Below, in pieces: positions 51,521 to 60,176 of a stretch of 64,000 bases of DNA. The translations under genes and the position numbers were made by a program. The first letter of the stretch is position 1, and each line of letters begins with the position of its first letter. The DNA comes from Brumimicrobium sp035497735. Lineage in GTDB: Bacteria > Bacteroidota > Bacteroidia > Flavobacteriales_D > Crocinitomicaceae. The stretch covers positions 21,526 through 85,525 of the forward strand of contig DATJCX010000017.1 of NCBI GenBank assembly GCA_035497735.1, in the 5' to 3' direction. Below the pieces are notes generated by a model. The model did no database searches. It saw nothing but the letters and a program-made list of their open reading frames with translations, and was not told the DNA's origin.

Positions 51521-53392
51521 TTGAAATACAAAACTGCTATATCATTACTGGTCTTTTTTTGGATGAACATTGCGACAACTTTTGCGCAAGATGCTATTCT
51601 TTTTTCCAATGATTCTATAAGAATAGTAGAAAGTTATGAGAATTTAATTGAAGACTATTCTAAAAAGATATTAAACGCTGATGTCATTAAAGATATCCTG
51701 TACTTTGGTGTTGGACACAAGACTGCTTTAACAGATGATTTAGTAGCGTATTATACTGCTTTATATTATCTACACAACAATGAAGTTGGGAAGGCCTTAT
51801 CGGTTGTTAATAAAAGCATAGACGAAAGTATCTTATCTGGAGATGGTGATGGTGATGCAAAGTTCTTAATTCTAAAAGGAGACATTCATAAAAGTAGAAA
51901 TGAGTTTGAGAAATCAATTAAAGCCTATCTAAATGCAGCTTCCCGTTTTCAAGCAAAGAATGAAAAACTGAAAGAGGCTGATGTCTATAGAAAGGTTTTG
52001 AGTGTATATTTGTTACTGGGCAACTATCAGCAAGCTTATAAATATTCAAAATGGGCATTTAATGAATACATGATGTATCCTGAATTGGATGGGCACTTAG
52101 GGAGTTTAAGTACGATGATTATTTGTGAAAACCATCTTAACCTATTGGACAGTGCAAAGGTTCATATCGAATATGGAATGAGCTTTGAACCCATAACAAG
52201 CTACACAGAAGGGAAAATCTTAATGAATTATGCGAAGTCTCAATGGGAATACATGAATGGAAATTACCACAGAGCACAGCCTTTCGCCATTATTAGTTTA
52301 AAACTTGCTGAAAGCCATGGAAGGGAAGACTTGGTAGTCATGAACTCGATACTCCTGATGAATATTCACAACAAATTACATGAATATAATATCGCCCTAA
52401 ACTTTGGTTCTGATGCCTTAAAGCATTTGGAAAATGACGTAAAATCATCCATGAATTATGGCCTTTACGATGGTTTGGCAATATCGTATGCTGGATTAGG
52501 TGATTTCAAAAAAGCCTATGTGTTAAAAGATTATTCTGACTCCTTGAAAGTGTTGGATAGAAAGTTGAGAGACAAAAGGAGTATGGATAGTTTACTGGTT
52601 CAATTCCAAACTTTATCAAGTGAGAATAAAATCCTGGGTCAAGAAGCGATTATTGCTAATCAAAATCACTTGCTGGAAAAACGTAGAAACTTTCTAATGA
52701 TGGGTGTTTTTGCACTTTCCTTGTTAATCTTATTTATGGTCGCTATTTTTATTCTGAATAACCAGCGAATCAAATATATCAAAAAACGTCAAGAGGCAGC
52801 TTTGATTTATGCAATTAATGATTCTGAAGAATCTGAACGGAATAAGCTCGCTAGTGTTCTACACGATGGATTAGCAGCCGAATTAACGGCTTTGAAGTTG
52901 GAATTGGAACAAAACCCCTCTACTTCGGAAAGAGCTTTCTTTATGCTGAATAAAGCGCATCATATGTCGCGGAATATCTCCCACAATCTATCAACGCACT
53001 TTATTAGTGAAATAGGACTGATTAAGGCGCTTGCTAATTTAATTAGTAGTTACAACGTTAATAAAAGCATCCATTTTTATACCAACGTTGAAGGAGTCCT
53101 GAGCTTAGACAATAAGGTGGAAACCATTCTTTATAGAAGCATACAAGAACTAGTTCAAAATGCTCTAAAACACGCGAAAGCCACTGAAATTAATGTTCAA
53201 GCTATTTTAGTTGACAATGTCTTAACCCTTAGTGTAGAAGATGACGGTGTAGGTATTGAAGAAGAAAAACTATCGAAATCTATCGGATTAAACACGGTAA
53301 AGCAAAGAATTAAATTAATTAATGGTATATTTGAATTAGAGTCATTACCCAATAGGGGGACTACTATTTTTATCAAACTTAATATAGAGTAA
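51521..53392 (+). CDS. TPR-containing sensor histidine kinase (NarX/DesK type)
   Basis: A 623-residue inner-membrane kinase. Signal peptide (residues 1-22, ending TTFAQ); TPR-type helical repeats (about 60-340) in the periplasm; membrane segment about 390-412 (FLMMGVFALSLLILFMVAIF); HisKA_3 dimerisation domain with phospho-acceptor His448 in SVLHDGLAAEL; HATPase_c domain with LVQNALKHAKATE and DDGVGIEEEK. The start is TTG at 51521: an in-frame TAG directly precedes it and the next ATG would cut the signal peptide. Cognate regulator follows with a one-base overlap. Confidence 0.91.
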   Translation: MKYKTAISLLVFFWMNIATTFAQDAILFSNDSIRIVESYENLIEDYSKKILNADVIKDILYFGVGHKTALTDDLVAYYTALYYLHNNEVGKALSVVNKSIDESILSGDGDGDAKFLILKGDIHKSRNEFEKSIKAYLNAASRFQAKNEKLKEADVYRKVLSVYLLLGNYQQAYKYSKWAFNEYMMYPELDGHLGSLSTMIICENHLNLLDSAKVHIEYGMSFEPITSYTEGKILMNYAKSQWEYMNGNYHRAQPFAIISLKLAESHGREDLVVMNSILLMNIHNKLHEYNIALNFGSDALKHLENDVKSSMNYGLYDGLAISYAGLGDFKKAYVLKDYSDSLKVLDRKLRDKRSMDSLLVQFQTLSSENKILGQEAIIANQNHLLEKRRNFLMMGVFALSLLILFMVAIFILNNQRIKYIKKRQEAALIYAINDSEESERNKLASVLHDGLAAELTALKLELEQNPSTSERAFFMLNKAHHMSRNISHNLSTHFISEIGLIKALANLISSYNVNKSIHFYTNVEGVLSLDNKVETILYRSIQELVQNALKHAKATEINVQAILVDNVLTLSVEDDGVGIEEEKLSKSIGLNTVKQRIKLINGIFELESLPNRGTTIFIKLNIE

Positions 53393-54039
53393 TGACCGAA
53401 AGCAAATTTGATATTTTAATTGTTGACGACCACAAAATGTTATTAGAAGGAATTAGGAGCTTTATTGCGAACCAATTTCCGCTGTCTAATGTTCTATTAG
53501 CCAGTACGCATAATGAGATTCTTAGCATTTTAGAAAAGCGTAAAATAGATGTATTGTTACTAGATTTACTCTTAGGAGATGAAGATTCGCGTACATTTAT
53601 TTTCCAGCTTCAAGAACTGCAACCAAAGATGAAAATTGTGGTGGTAAGTTCCCTCGAAGAAGAAATGGTGGTCAACGTATTGATCCAAGGTGGTGTAAAT
53701 GGGTTTGTTGGAAAATCAAGTTCAACTATCTATATTGCCGAAGCAATTAATGCTGTATTAACCGGAGAAACCTATATCGACCCTTTATTAAAAGAAAATT
53801 TTCAAGAGCGTAATAAACATTTAAAGTCGGAACAAATCGTTTTAACACGTCGTGAAAAGGAAGTGTTGAATGAAACGCTGAAAGGAAAAAAGATTAAGGA
53901 AATTGCTGATGCATTGTTTATTTCGGTGAAAACAGTTGAAAATCATAGATCTAACTTGTTTGTGAAGTTTGAAGTTTCAAATGTTTCGGGTTTGATTAAA
54001 AAAGCTTTATTGCTAAGTTACCTTCCAGATACAGACTAA
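53392..54039 (+). CDS. NarL/FixJ family response regulator
   Basis: A 215-residue regulator. Receiver domain with the DDHKM acidic start, phospho-acceptor Asp58 in LLLDLLLGDED and a Lys near residue 105. The LuxR-type HTH at the C-terminus is LTRREKEVLNETLKGKKIKEIADALFISVKTVENHRSNLF (given in two parts: LTRREKEVLNETLKGKK then KEIADALFISVKTVENHRS). It overlaps the kinase by one base (TAATG) and overlaps the opposite-strand gene end by three bases. Confidence 0.94.
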   Translation: MTESKFDILIVDDHKMLLEGIRSFIANQFPLSNVLLASTHNEILSILEKRKIDVLLLDLLLGDEDSRTFIFQLQELQPKMKIVVVSSLEEEMVVNVLIQGGVNGFVGKSSSTIYIAEAINAVLTGETYIDPLLKENFQERNKHLKSEQIVLTRREKEVLNETLKGKKIKEIADALFISVKTVENHRSNLFVKFEVSNVSGLIKKALLLSYLPDTD

Positions 54040-54608
54040 TGCATGGCTTTGTATTCTGCAATCCAATTTTTATCCAACACATCTTTTAATAAAAGGAAAA
54101 AACTAGTGTCTGAAAAGTAGTCTTGGTCGTAACCTCTTACACCATATCGATTGTAAATGTATTCTTGTTGCTTTAATGACGGTCGAATTTCTCCTTGACT
54201 CCAACCCTTGCCTAATTGGTGATTGAAAGGATGCGCTTCAAATCTTATTTTCCAAAGTGAATCAAAAGCAGCGGTGTAAAATAAAATGCTGCCATCTTCT
54301 AGCGTATCATCTTTTAATCCTTTCTCTTCAAAGAAATTGTAAAATGTCGTACTGTTGGGAATGGGCCATTTCCCTGTTCCGATATTCATTAATTGCGTGA
54401 AATTTATCGGCAGTGACGAAACAAGTCTGCCATCCTTGTAATACATAACTGCATATTGCGTTAAATCTCCCGTGGGAAGTATGCCGATTTTTACTGCAAA
54501 AGAAACCTGATAAGCGTAGGAAATATTCCCGTCTTTTGACTCCCTGGTTAGACTCATTAGTAAAACCAAAAAGCAACATAATAAGCTATATGTAATTTTT
54601 CGGCTCAT
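54036..54608 (-). CDS. Hypothetical membrane-anchored or secreted protein
   Basis: A 190-residue protein with a hydrophobic N-terminus (residues about 5-22, TYSLLCCFLVLLMSLTRE) that is a signal peptide or anchor, then a mixed alpha/beta body (HQLGKGWSQGEIRPSLKQQE). No family recognised. Its stop codon (54036-54038) overlaps the stop of the regulator on the other strand. Confidence 0.55.
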   Translation of the reverse strand: MSRKITYSLLCCFLVLLMSLTRESKDGNISYAYQVSFAVKIGILPTGDLTQYAVMYYKDGRLVSSLPINFTQLMNIGTGKWPIPNSTTFYNFFEEKGLKDDTLEDGSILFYTAAFDSLWKIRFEAHPFNHQLGKGWSQGEIRPSLKQQEYIYNRYGVRGYDQDYFSDTSFFLLLKDVLDKNWIAEYKAMH

Positions 54609-54755
54609 AGTTTATCTATGCCAAATTACAAAAGATGGGTTGGATAACAAAATTAATACTACTGTTTTAAAAATCAAGACCAAAGCTATTTCAAGATTTT
54701 AAATTTTGTGATCAAACGAGGTAACTGAACTCGAAAATTTAAAACAAGGTAGCAG

Positions 54756-56171
54756 CTACCCAATTTTTTCCAAATGCGACTTATCCAACAAGTCCAAAAC
54801 GGTCTTAACAGGTGTAAATATTTCTGAAGGAACTTCTACGAAAATACTTAACCAATCAGCCATTCCACCATTCCATAAACCTGGACGTTCCATAAAATAA
54901 ATTTCTTTTCCTTGGTAAGATTTCTCTACTATAAAGTACTTTTCTTTATCCGTAAATTGGTCTAAATCTAATTTATTTCCATCTATATCTTTCGTGGAAA
55001 CAGCCATTAGAACAGGATTGAAATATTGACCTTTTACCATTAATCTGTATTGGTCACTATTTCTATTAATTTGTGACTTTTCAACGATTTGTTTTGACAG
55101 TTTTCCGTTTTTTTCTTCCCAGAATGGACCACCACCTGGCTGACCCTCGTTTCGAACCATTCCACAAACGCGAATCGGACGATAAATCAAGTGTTGAATT
55201 TCCTCATCTGTCATCGTATTGAAGTCTGTATCTAGACTTGAGAATTGATAGAGTTGATTCAACTGGAACAATGCTTCTCTGCTGTTGCCGTTTTCTAAAA
55301 GTTCTTTTAATTCTCCTTTAAACACTTCTAAAATTCCTCCTAGATATTTTAAATTATCAATCGATAAATCAGCTTGGGACTCGTGCTGAATATTGTCAAT
55401 GTTCTTAATGAAAATCGTGTCTGCTTCTATTTGATTTAAATTTTCTAATAAAGCACCGTGACCAGATGGACGGGTAAGCACATTTTGGTTTTCATCAATT
55501 ATTGCTTCTTGTTCTTTGCTAAAAGCAATTGAATTGGTAGCAGGGTCTTGTTCCGACCATTCGATAATGCACTCTCTACCAGTTAATTGACGGATAGAGT
55601 CTAACGCTGTTTGAATTTCTTTTTCGTGATTTTTATTAATCGTGAAGTGAAAATTAATCACATCTTCTTTAAGTGCCATTCCCTGAAGAAGTTGCTCTTG
55701 AAATGGATTTAAAATAAAGCTTCTAGAACGATGGAAAGGAACCAAACCTTTAGGAATCATTCCCAAACCTAAACCCTCAGGATTCAGTAAATAGGAAATC
55801 AAACCATCTAAATTAATATCATATTCTCTCACCTTCTTCTTTAACTGGAAAGGAAGTAACTCGAAAAACGCAAAAGATTCTATTGAGTTTAAGAAACGTT
55901 CTGTTTGACTTCTAGAATCTTCGTTTGGATTGTCTAAAAACTCAAATAAGAACTGAAACATTCTTGAACCAGAACCCGATGCAGGAATAAAAAAGCAAAC
56001 CTTTTGTTGGTTGTTTTCAAACTTTATTTTAAATCTATTTTTTTCAAAGGCAGAATGTCTAATAACACCATCGTTTAATCTACAAGGACTTACAAGATTG
56101 ATTTCAGGATGGTTTTTAAAGACGATTTCTTTTTGTTTTTCGATTAGGAGTGTGTTTTTATTTAATTCCAT
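54756..56171 (-). CDS. DUF4301 family protein
   Basis: A 471-residue cytoplasmic protein of a Bacteroidota family without known biochemistry. The N-terminal segment CFFIPASGSGSRMFQFLFEF (about residue 58) matches the conserved FVPASGAASRM-like stretch, reminiscent of the nucleotide-binding loop of nucleotidyltransferases. Further conserved blocks are ALLENLNQIEADTIFIKNID and VRNEGQPGGGPFWEEKNGK. A sugar-nucleotide role is possible but unproven. Divergent from a methyltransferase gene, 49 bases apart. Confidence 0.8.
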   Translation of the reverse strand: MELNKNTLLIEKQKEIVFKNHPEINLVSPCRLNDGVIRHSAFEKNRFKIKFENNQQKVCFFIPASGSGSRMFQFLFEFLDNPNEDSRSQTERFLNSIESFAFFELLPFQLKKKVREYDINLDGLISYLLNPEGLGLGMIPKGLVPFHRSRSFILNPFQEQLLQGMALKEDVINFHFTINKNHEKEIQTALDSIRQLTGRECIIEWSEQDPATNSIAFSKEQEAIIDENQNVLTRPSGHGALLENLNQIEADTIFIKNIDNIQHESQADLSIDNLKYLGGILEVFKGELKELLENGNSREALFQLNQLYQFSSLDTDFNTMTDEEIQHLIYRPIRVCGMVRNEGQPGGGPFWEEKNGKLSKQIVEKSQINRNSDQYRLMVKGQYFNPVLMAVSTKDIDGNKLDLDQFTDKEKYFIVEKSYQGKEIYFMERPGLWNGGMADWLSIFVEVPSEIFTPVKTVLDLLDKSHLEKIG

Positions 56172-56220
56172 TATATAAAAGTGTAAGTTTGTTTACCTTT
56201 AACGTGAATTTTTGAGATTT

Positions 56221-56994
56221 ATGATAAAACTAATTCGTGAATATATAAAATATCTGTTAATTGCAAAACAAAGGCATGGTGTCCATTCTCCTTTTGTGTA
56301 TGATTTTGGTGATAATTGCATCCATTTGCCTTTGCCAACTGAAATTATCAAGCAGTTTTCGACCCTAAAGAAGGGTTTTCTAAATTCACGGGAAGTTATA
56401 GAGGTGGTTGATTTGGGTGCTGGCTCAAAAAAGTTAAACACGTCCCGACCAGTTCGAAAAATCGCTAAAGTTTCTGGAAGCAATCAGAAATACGGAAAAC
56501 TGCTTTACCGTTTGGTAGCGCATTATGATTTGAAAAATGTCCTTGAACTAGGAACTTCTCTTGGATTAGGAACTTTTATGTTGGCCTCTGGAAACGAAAA
56601 TGTAAAAGTAACAAGTATTGAAGGTTGCCCAAATACCTATAAATTTGCCAAGAAGCATTTCCCCGAATCGTTGCAGCATAAAGTTGACTTTCTAAATGGT
56701 AGTTTCGTAGAAACGATTAAAAACTTTAAGAATAAAGCACCATTTGACTTGATTTTTATTGATGGCGACCACCAGAAAAGTAGCCTAATTGAACAAATTG
56801 AACTGCTTGCTCCCTATATTCATGATGAAACGATCATTGTTCTCGATGATATTCGTTGGTCAGAAAACATGTATGAGGCATGGTTGTATTTTGTAAACCA
56901 TCCCGACTTCCATCTCTCTATCGATTTGTTTAAAATGGGAATCATAATGAAAAGAAAACATCAGCAAAAAGAAGCTTTTGTTATCAAATACTAA
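56221..56994 (+). CDS. Class I SAM-dependent methyltransferase (O-methyltransferase-like)
   Basis: A 257-residue protein. The SAM-binding motif NVLELGTSLGLGTFMLASG lies near residue 102, followed by VTSIEGCPNTYKFAKKHF and the acidic motif FDLIFIDGDHQKSS near residue 176, then IVLDDIRWSENMYEAW. These are typical of O-methyltransferase-fold proteins. The ATG at 56221 is preferred over TTG at 56212. Substrate unknown. A hairpin at 57015-57040 follows the stop. Confidence 0.82.
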   Translation: MIKLIREYIKYLLIAKQRHGVHSPFVYDFGDNCIHLPLPTEIIKQFSTLKKGFLNSREVIEVVDLGAGSKKLNTSRPVRKIAKVSGSNQKYGKLLYRLVAHYDLKNVLELGTSLGLGTFMLASGNENVKVTSIEGCPNTYKFAKKHFPESLQHKVDFLNGSFVETIKNFKNKAPFDLIFIDGDHQKSSLIEQIELLAPYIHDETIIVLDDIRWSENMYEAWLYFVNHPDFHLSIDLFKMGIIMKRKHQQKEAFVIKY

Positions 56995-57014
56995 GTATTT
57001 ATTATTTTCAACTA

Positions 57015-57040
57015 CCTAGCTAACAGATGGTTTAGCTAGG
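57015..57040. terminator. Hairpin after the methyltransferase gene
   Basis: CCTAGCTAA (57015-57023) and TTAGCTAGG (57032-57040) pair perfectly around an eight-base loop. No T-run follows, so its role as terminator is uncertain. Confidence 0.4.
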
Positions 57041-57045
57041 GGAGG

Positions 57046-57078
57046 TTAAAACTTAATTAAAACTTAATATTAAGTTAA
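57046..57078. promoter_or_regulatory. Candidate Pho-box-like operator upstream of the first Na/Pi transporter
   Basis: TTAAAACTTAA occurs twice in perfect 11-bp tandem (57046-57056, 57057-57067), followed by a third 11-bp unit TATTAAGTTAA (57068-57078). AACTTAATATTAAGTT (57061-57076) is also a perfect palindrome. An 11-bp period of TTAA-type half-sites is the layout of PhoB/PhoP-family operators. It lies 34 bases upstream of the -7 box TACTTTTG at 57112-57119, which has no TTG at -33, fitting activator dependence. Confidence 0.5.
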
Positions 57079-57111
57079 CATTGGAATTTAAATTAATAGA
57101 ATTCTCTAAAC

Positions 57112-57119
57112 TACTTTTG
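57112..57119 (+). promoter_or_regulatory. Candidate -7 element of the first Na/Pi cotransporter
   Basis: TACTTTTG fits TAnnTTTG, 23 bases before the ATG. No -33 TTG is at the right spacing. Confidence 0.5.
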
Positions 57120-57142
57120 TATCAGATTTTTAAAATAATGAT

Positions 57143-59275
57143 ATGAAAAACAAAGTATTTGCTATTCTTCTTACACTAATGGGTTTTGTAATTGCTTTTG
57201 ATGTAAACGCATCTAATGAAAGCTTAAATCCAATCTTTAAGTCGGGAGAAATCACAGATTACGAGGTGAAAAATTGGGTGACTAACATCCAAACAGAATC
57301 TGGTGTTGAAGGATTCAGACTTTCTTGGGATCTTGATGAAAAAGAAAGCCAAGTTTTAGCAAATCAAGGACTCAACTTTCTTATTAAATATAGATTTGAA
57401 TCGGATGCTAGTTCGAACGAAGGTGAAAGCTATGAATGGAATTATGTAAAAGATATTGCTACTTCCAAAAGTGGCATTTTCGTTTCGGACCTAAAAGGAG
57501 AAGAAACTTTTGTTGTTAAGTTAGGCCTAACGGATGGCGAACAAGAATTTTGGTTTAAAGAAGAAACCGTAACTACGCTTCCATCTTGGGGGATTTTTAA
57601 TTTCCTAACCTTAATCGGTTCGCTTGCCATGTTCCTATATGGAATGAAAATCATGAGCGATGGACTGCAACAAGCAGCAGGAACGAGATTGAGAAGTTTA
57701 CTAACCTCTATTACTTCTAATTCTTTTAAAGGAATTTTAACTGGATTAGGAATTACAGCTTTAGTACAATCCTCTTCAGTGACTACTGTGATGGTTGTTT
57801 CCTTTGTGAATGCTGGAATATTAACGCTTACACAATCTGCTGGAGTTGTTATGGGTGCCAATATAGGAACAACTATTACTGCATGGATTATCGATTTCTT
57901 CGGTTTTAAAGTTGATATAGGCGCTTATACCTTAGTCATGTTAGCTGTCGGTCTGCCATTGTTATTCTTAAGATCTACCAAAAGTAAAGGTTGGGCCAAT
58001 GCAATCATCGGTTTTTCATTCTTATTTATGGGACTAGGATTCCTTAAAGAATCAGTTCCGGTTTTAGGGCCAGAATCAGCGCTTGTTCAATCCATGATTT
58101 CTTTAAATACCATTCCATATTTTAGTTCTATTATCTTCCTGTTTATCGGTGCACTTTTGACAATTATTATTCAGTCTTCATCTGCTACGATGGCGTTAAC
58201 AATGACTTTGATGGCAAGTGGTGTTATTCCATTCGAAGTCGGAGCTGCGATGGTACTTGGAGAAAATATAGGAACAACTGTTACCGCTACTTTAGCAGCT
58301 TCGATCGGAAACGTTCATGCGAAAAGAACAGCCAGAATTCACACTGCATTTAATATTATAGGTGTGACTTGGGTATTGCTAATTTTTCCCTTCTTTCTGA
58401 AACTAGTTACTTTTATAACTGAATGGATGGCAGGTGGAAACCCAATGGTGAATCCTGAAAAATATGGAAGTACTGGTTTAGCAGTTTTACACACAGTCTT
58501 CAACGTATCGAATGTCTTAATCTTGGTTTGGTTTATTCCTAGTTTGGTGAAATTGGCTGAAAAAACAGTTAAACCAAAAGGGCTAAAAGACGAACAGTTC
58601 CACTTAGATTTAATTGGAACAAAAATCATGACTACGCCTTCTTTGTATGTTTCAGAAGTGAAGAAAGAAATTGCTAAGTTTGGAGAAGTAACAAGTAGAA
58701 TGTCCAAGTTTACAAGAGAACTCTTATTCGAAAATAATAAAAAGACCCAAAGAGATTTATTGAAGCGTATTAAGAAGTATGAAGAAATCACCGATAAGGT
58801 GGAAGTTGAAATTGCGAATTACTTAAACAATGTAGCGACAGGAAATATCACTAAAGAGTTAGCTATTCGTTTCCGAGGAATGAACAGTATCGTGAGTAAC
58901 TTGGAACGAATTGGAGATATTTTCTATTCTATTTCACTAAGTATTGAGAAGAAAATCGAATCGAAATACGAGTTTACTCCAGAGCAGTATAAGCACTTAG
59001 ATGAACTTTTTGAGTTGATAGATCATGCTTTTACAATCATGTGTGATAACCTTGAAAAGCCGATTGCCGAAGTTACTTTAACAGAAGCGAATAAAGCGGA
59101 AGACGCAATCAATAAAAAGCGAGATGAAATCAAAGAAGATTATCTGTCTTCTCTTTATGTGGGTGGCGAACTGAATATGCAAAGTGCAATTATTTACAGT
59201 AATATTTATGAATCTTTAGAAAGAGTTGGAGATCACATTATCAATGTGAGTGAAGATGTTTTAGGAAAAGTGTAA
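57143..59275 (+). CDS. Na/Pi cotransporter family protein with C-terminal PhoU-like domain (copy 1)
   Basis: A 710-residue membrane protein. Signal-peptide-like N-terminus (residues 1-24); periplasmic beta domain about 30-145; then the duplicated Na/Pi-cotransporter core with two QSSS motifs, ALVQSSSVTTVMVV near residue 210 and IIQSSSATMAL near 346; C-terminal PhoU-like helical domain about 510-710 (IRFRGMNSIVSNLERIGDIF). Members are thought to move phosphate with sodium, with the PhoU part regulating. It overlaps the following DUF2490 gene by one base and has a close paralogue at 60177. Confidence 0.9.
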   Translation: MKNKVFAILLTLMGFVIAFDVNASNESLNPIFKSGEITDYEVKNWVTNIQTESGVEGFRLSWDLDEKESQVLANQGLNFLIKYRFESDASSNEGESYEWNYVKDIATSKSGIFVSDLKGEETFVVKLGLTDGEQEFWFKEETVTTLPSWGIFNFLTLIGSLAMFLYGMKIMSDGLQQAAGTRLRSLLTSITSNSFKGILTGLGITALVQSSSVTTVMVVSFVNAGILTLTQSAGVVMGANIGTTITAWIIDFFGFKVDIGAYTLVMLAVGLPLLFLRSTKSKGWANAIIGFSFLFMGLGFLKESVPVLGPESALVQSMISLNTIPYFSSIIFLFIGALLTIIIQSSSATMALTMTLMASGVIPFEVGAAMVLGENIGTTVTATLAASIGNVHAKRTARIHTAFNIIGVTWVLLIFPFFLKLVTFITEWMAGGNPMVNPEKYGSTGLAVLHTVFNVSNVLILVWFIPSLVKLAEKTVKPKGLKDEQFHLDLIGTKIMTTPSLYVSEVKKEIAKFGEVTSRMSKFTRELLFENNKKTQRDLLKRIKKYEEITDKVEVEIANYLNNVATGNITKELAIRFRGMNSIVSNLERIGDIFYSISLSIEKKIESKYEFTPEQYKHLDELFELIDHAFTIMCDNLEKPIAEVTLTEANKAEDAINKKRDEIKEDYLSSLYVGGELNMQSAIIYSNIYESLERVGDHIINVSEDVLGKV

Positions 59276-60042
59276 TGAGGAAATTATTATTTTTAGGTGC
59301 ATTTTTATTCCCGCTTTTTGGGCTGACGCAAATTGTTCCCCCAGGTTTGGGTAAAACACCAATGGCAGGATGGGTTGCTTTTGGAGTACAACATAAAATG
59401 GACACGATAAAGAATGGAGGATGGACTTCCACTTCCTATGTGGGAATTGGTCGGAAAAGTAATCCCGACAGTTATAACTTACTAGAAAAACCGTCGATTT
59501 TCATTTTGAATCAAGAGTTTAAGCATCAATTTTACTCCAATTGGGAATATATTTTAGCGGTGAGTTATAGAACACAGTTTAATCACGCAGATGTGGAACC
59601 ATTCGAAAAATTAGATCCAGCGTTTAAACAAGAATTTAGATTTTATGGAAGACTATATTATGTGTTTAAAACGGACTTTGTAAATATCACACCGACTTTC
59701 AGACCAGAATTTAGAAAGTTTTTTACTCCAAACTTTCGGAATTATACAGAAAACATGCAAATTAGAACGAGATTCAGGATTAAACTTGATTTTCCACTAA
59801 CAAAAGATAAAAATCACAGACTAATTCTACTCTCAGAACAATTACTTTCCACTACTCAGTTAAATGAATCAAGGGAATTCTCAAAATACAAGTATGGAGA
59901 CAGTCGTTTCTCTATTTATTATTCAACTTCCTTAAAAAATGCACCATTTACACTTAACATCGGATATATGAATAATTTAATCGGGACAAAAAACCCATTT
60001 CCTGCACATCATATCGCTTTTGATATTATCCTTAAAATTTAA
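59275..60042 (+). CDS. DUF2490 outer-membrane protein
   Basis: A 255-residue protein with signal peptide 1-19 (ending FGLTQ). The body is a beta-barrel: MAGWVAFGVQHKMD near residue 29 matches the DUF2490 start, with strands such as WEYILAVSYRTQFNHAD and FRFYGRLYYVFKTD, ending in FDIILKI. It lies between two phosphate transporters and overlaps the first by one base, so a linked role in the outer membrane is plausible but unproven. Confidence 0.82.
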   Translation: MRKLLFLGAFLFPLFGLTQIVPPGLGKTPMAGWVAFGVQHKMDTIKNGGWTSTSYVGIGRKSNPDSYNLLEKPSIFILNQEFKHQFYSNWEYILAVSYRTQFNHADVEPFEKLDPAFKQEFRFYGRLYYVFKTDFVNITPTFRPEFRKFFTPNFRNYTENMQIRTRFRIKLDFPLTKDKNHRLILLSEQLLSTTQLNESREFSKYKYGDSRFSIYYSTSLKNAPFTLNIGYMNNLIGTKNPFPAHHIAFDIILKI

Positions 60043-60139
60043 GGAAGGAACTTTGTTTTTATACCTTGTTAATCGACTAGAAAATTGAAATTAAATTCAC
60101 AATTTGAAGGTTGAAAAAATAAAGTTGGCAATATCATAC

Positions 60140-60147
60140 TATATTTG
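60140..60147 (+). promoter_or_regulatory. Candidate -7 element of the second Na/Pi cotransporter
   Basis: TATATTTG fits TAnnTTTG, 29 bases before the ATG. No direct-repeat operator like that at 57046 is obvious upstream. Confidence 0.45.
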
Positions 60148-60176
60148 TAATCTATTAAAATTTTAAGCATTCAGCG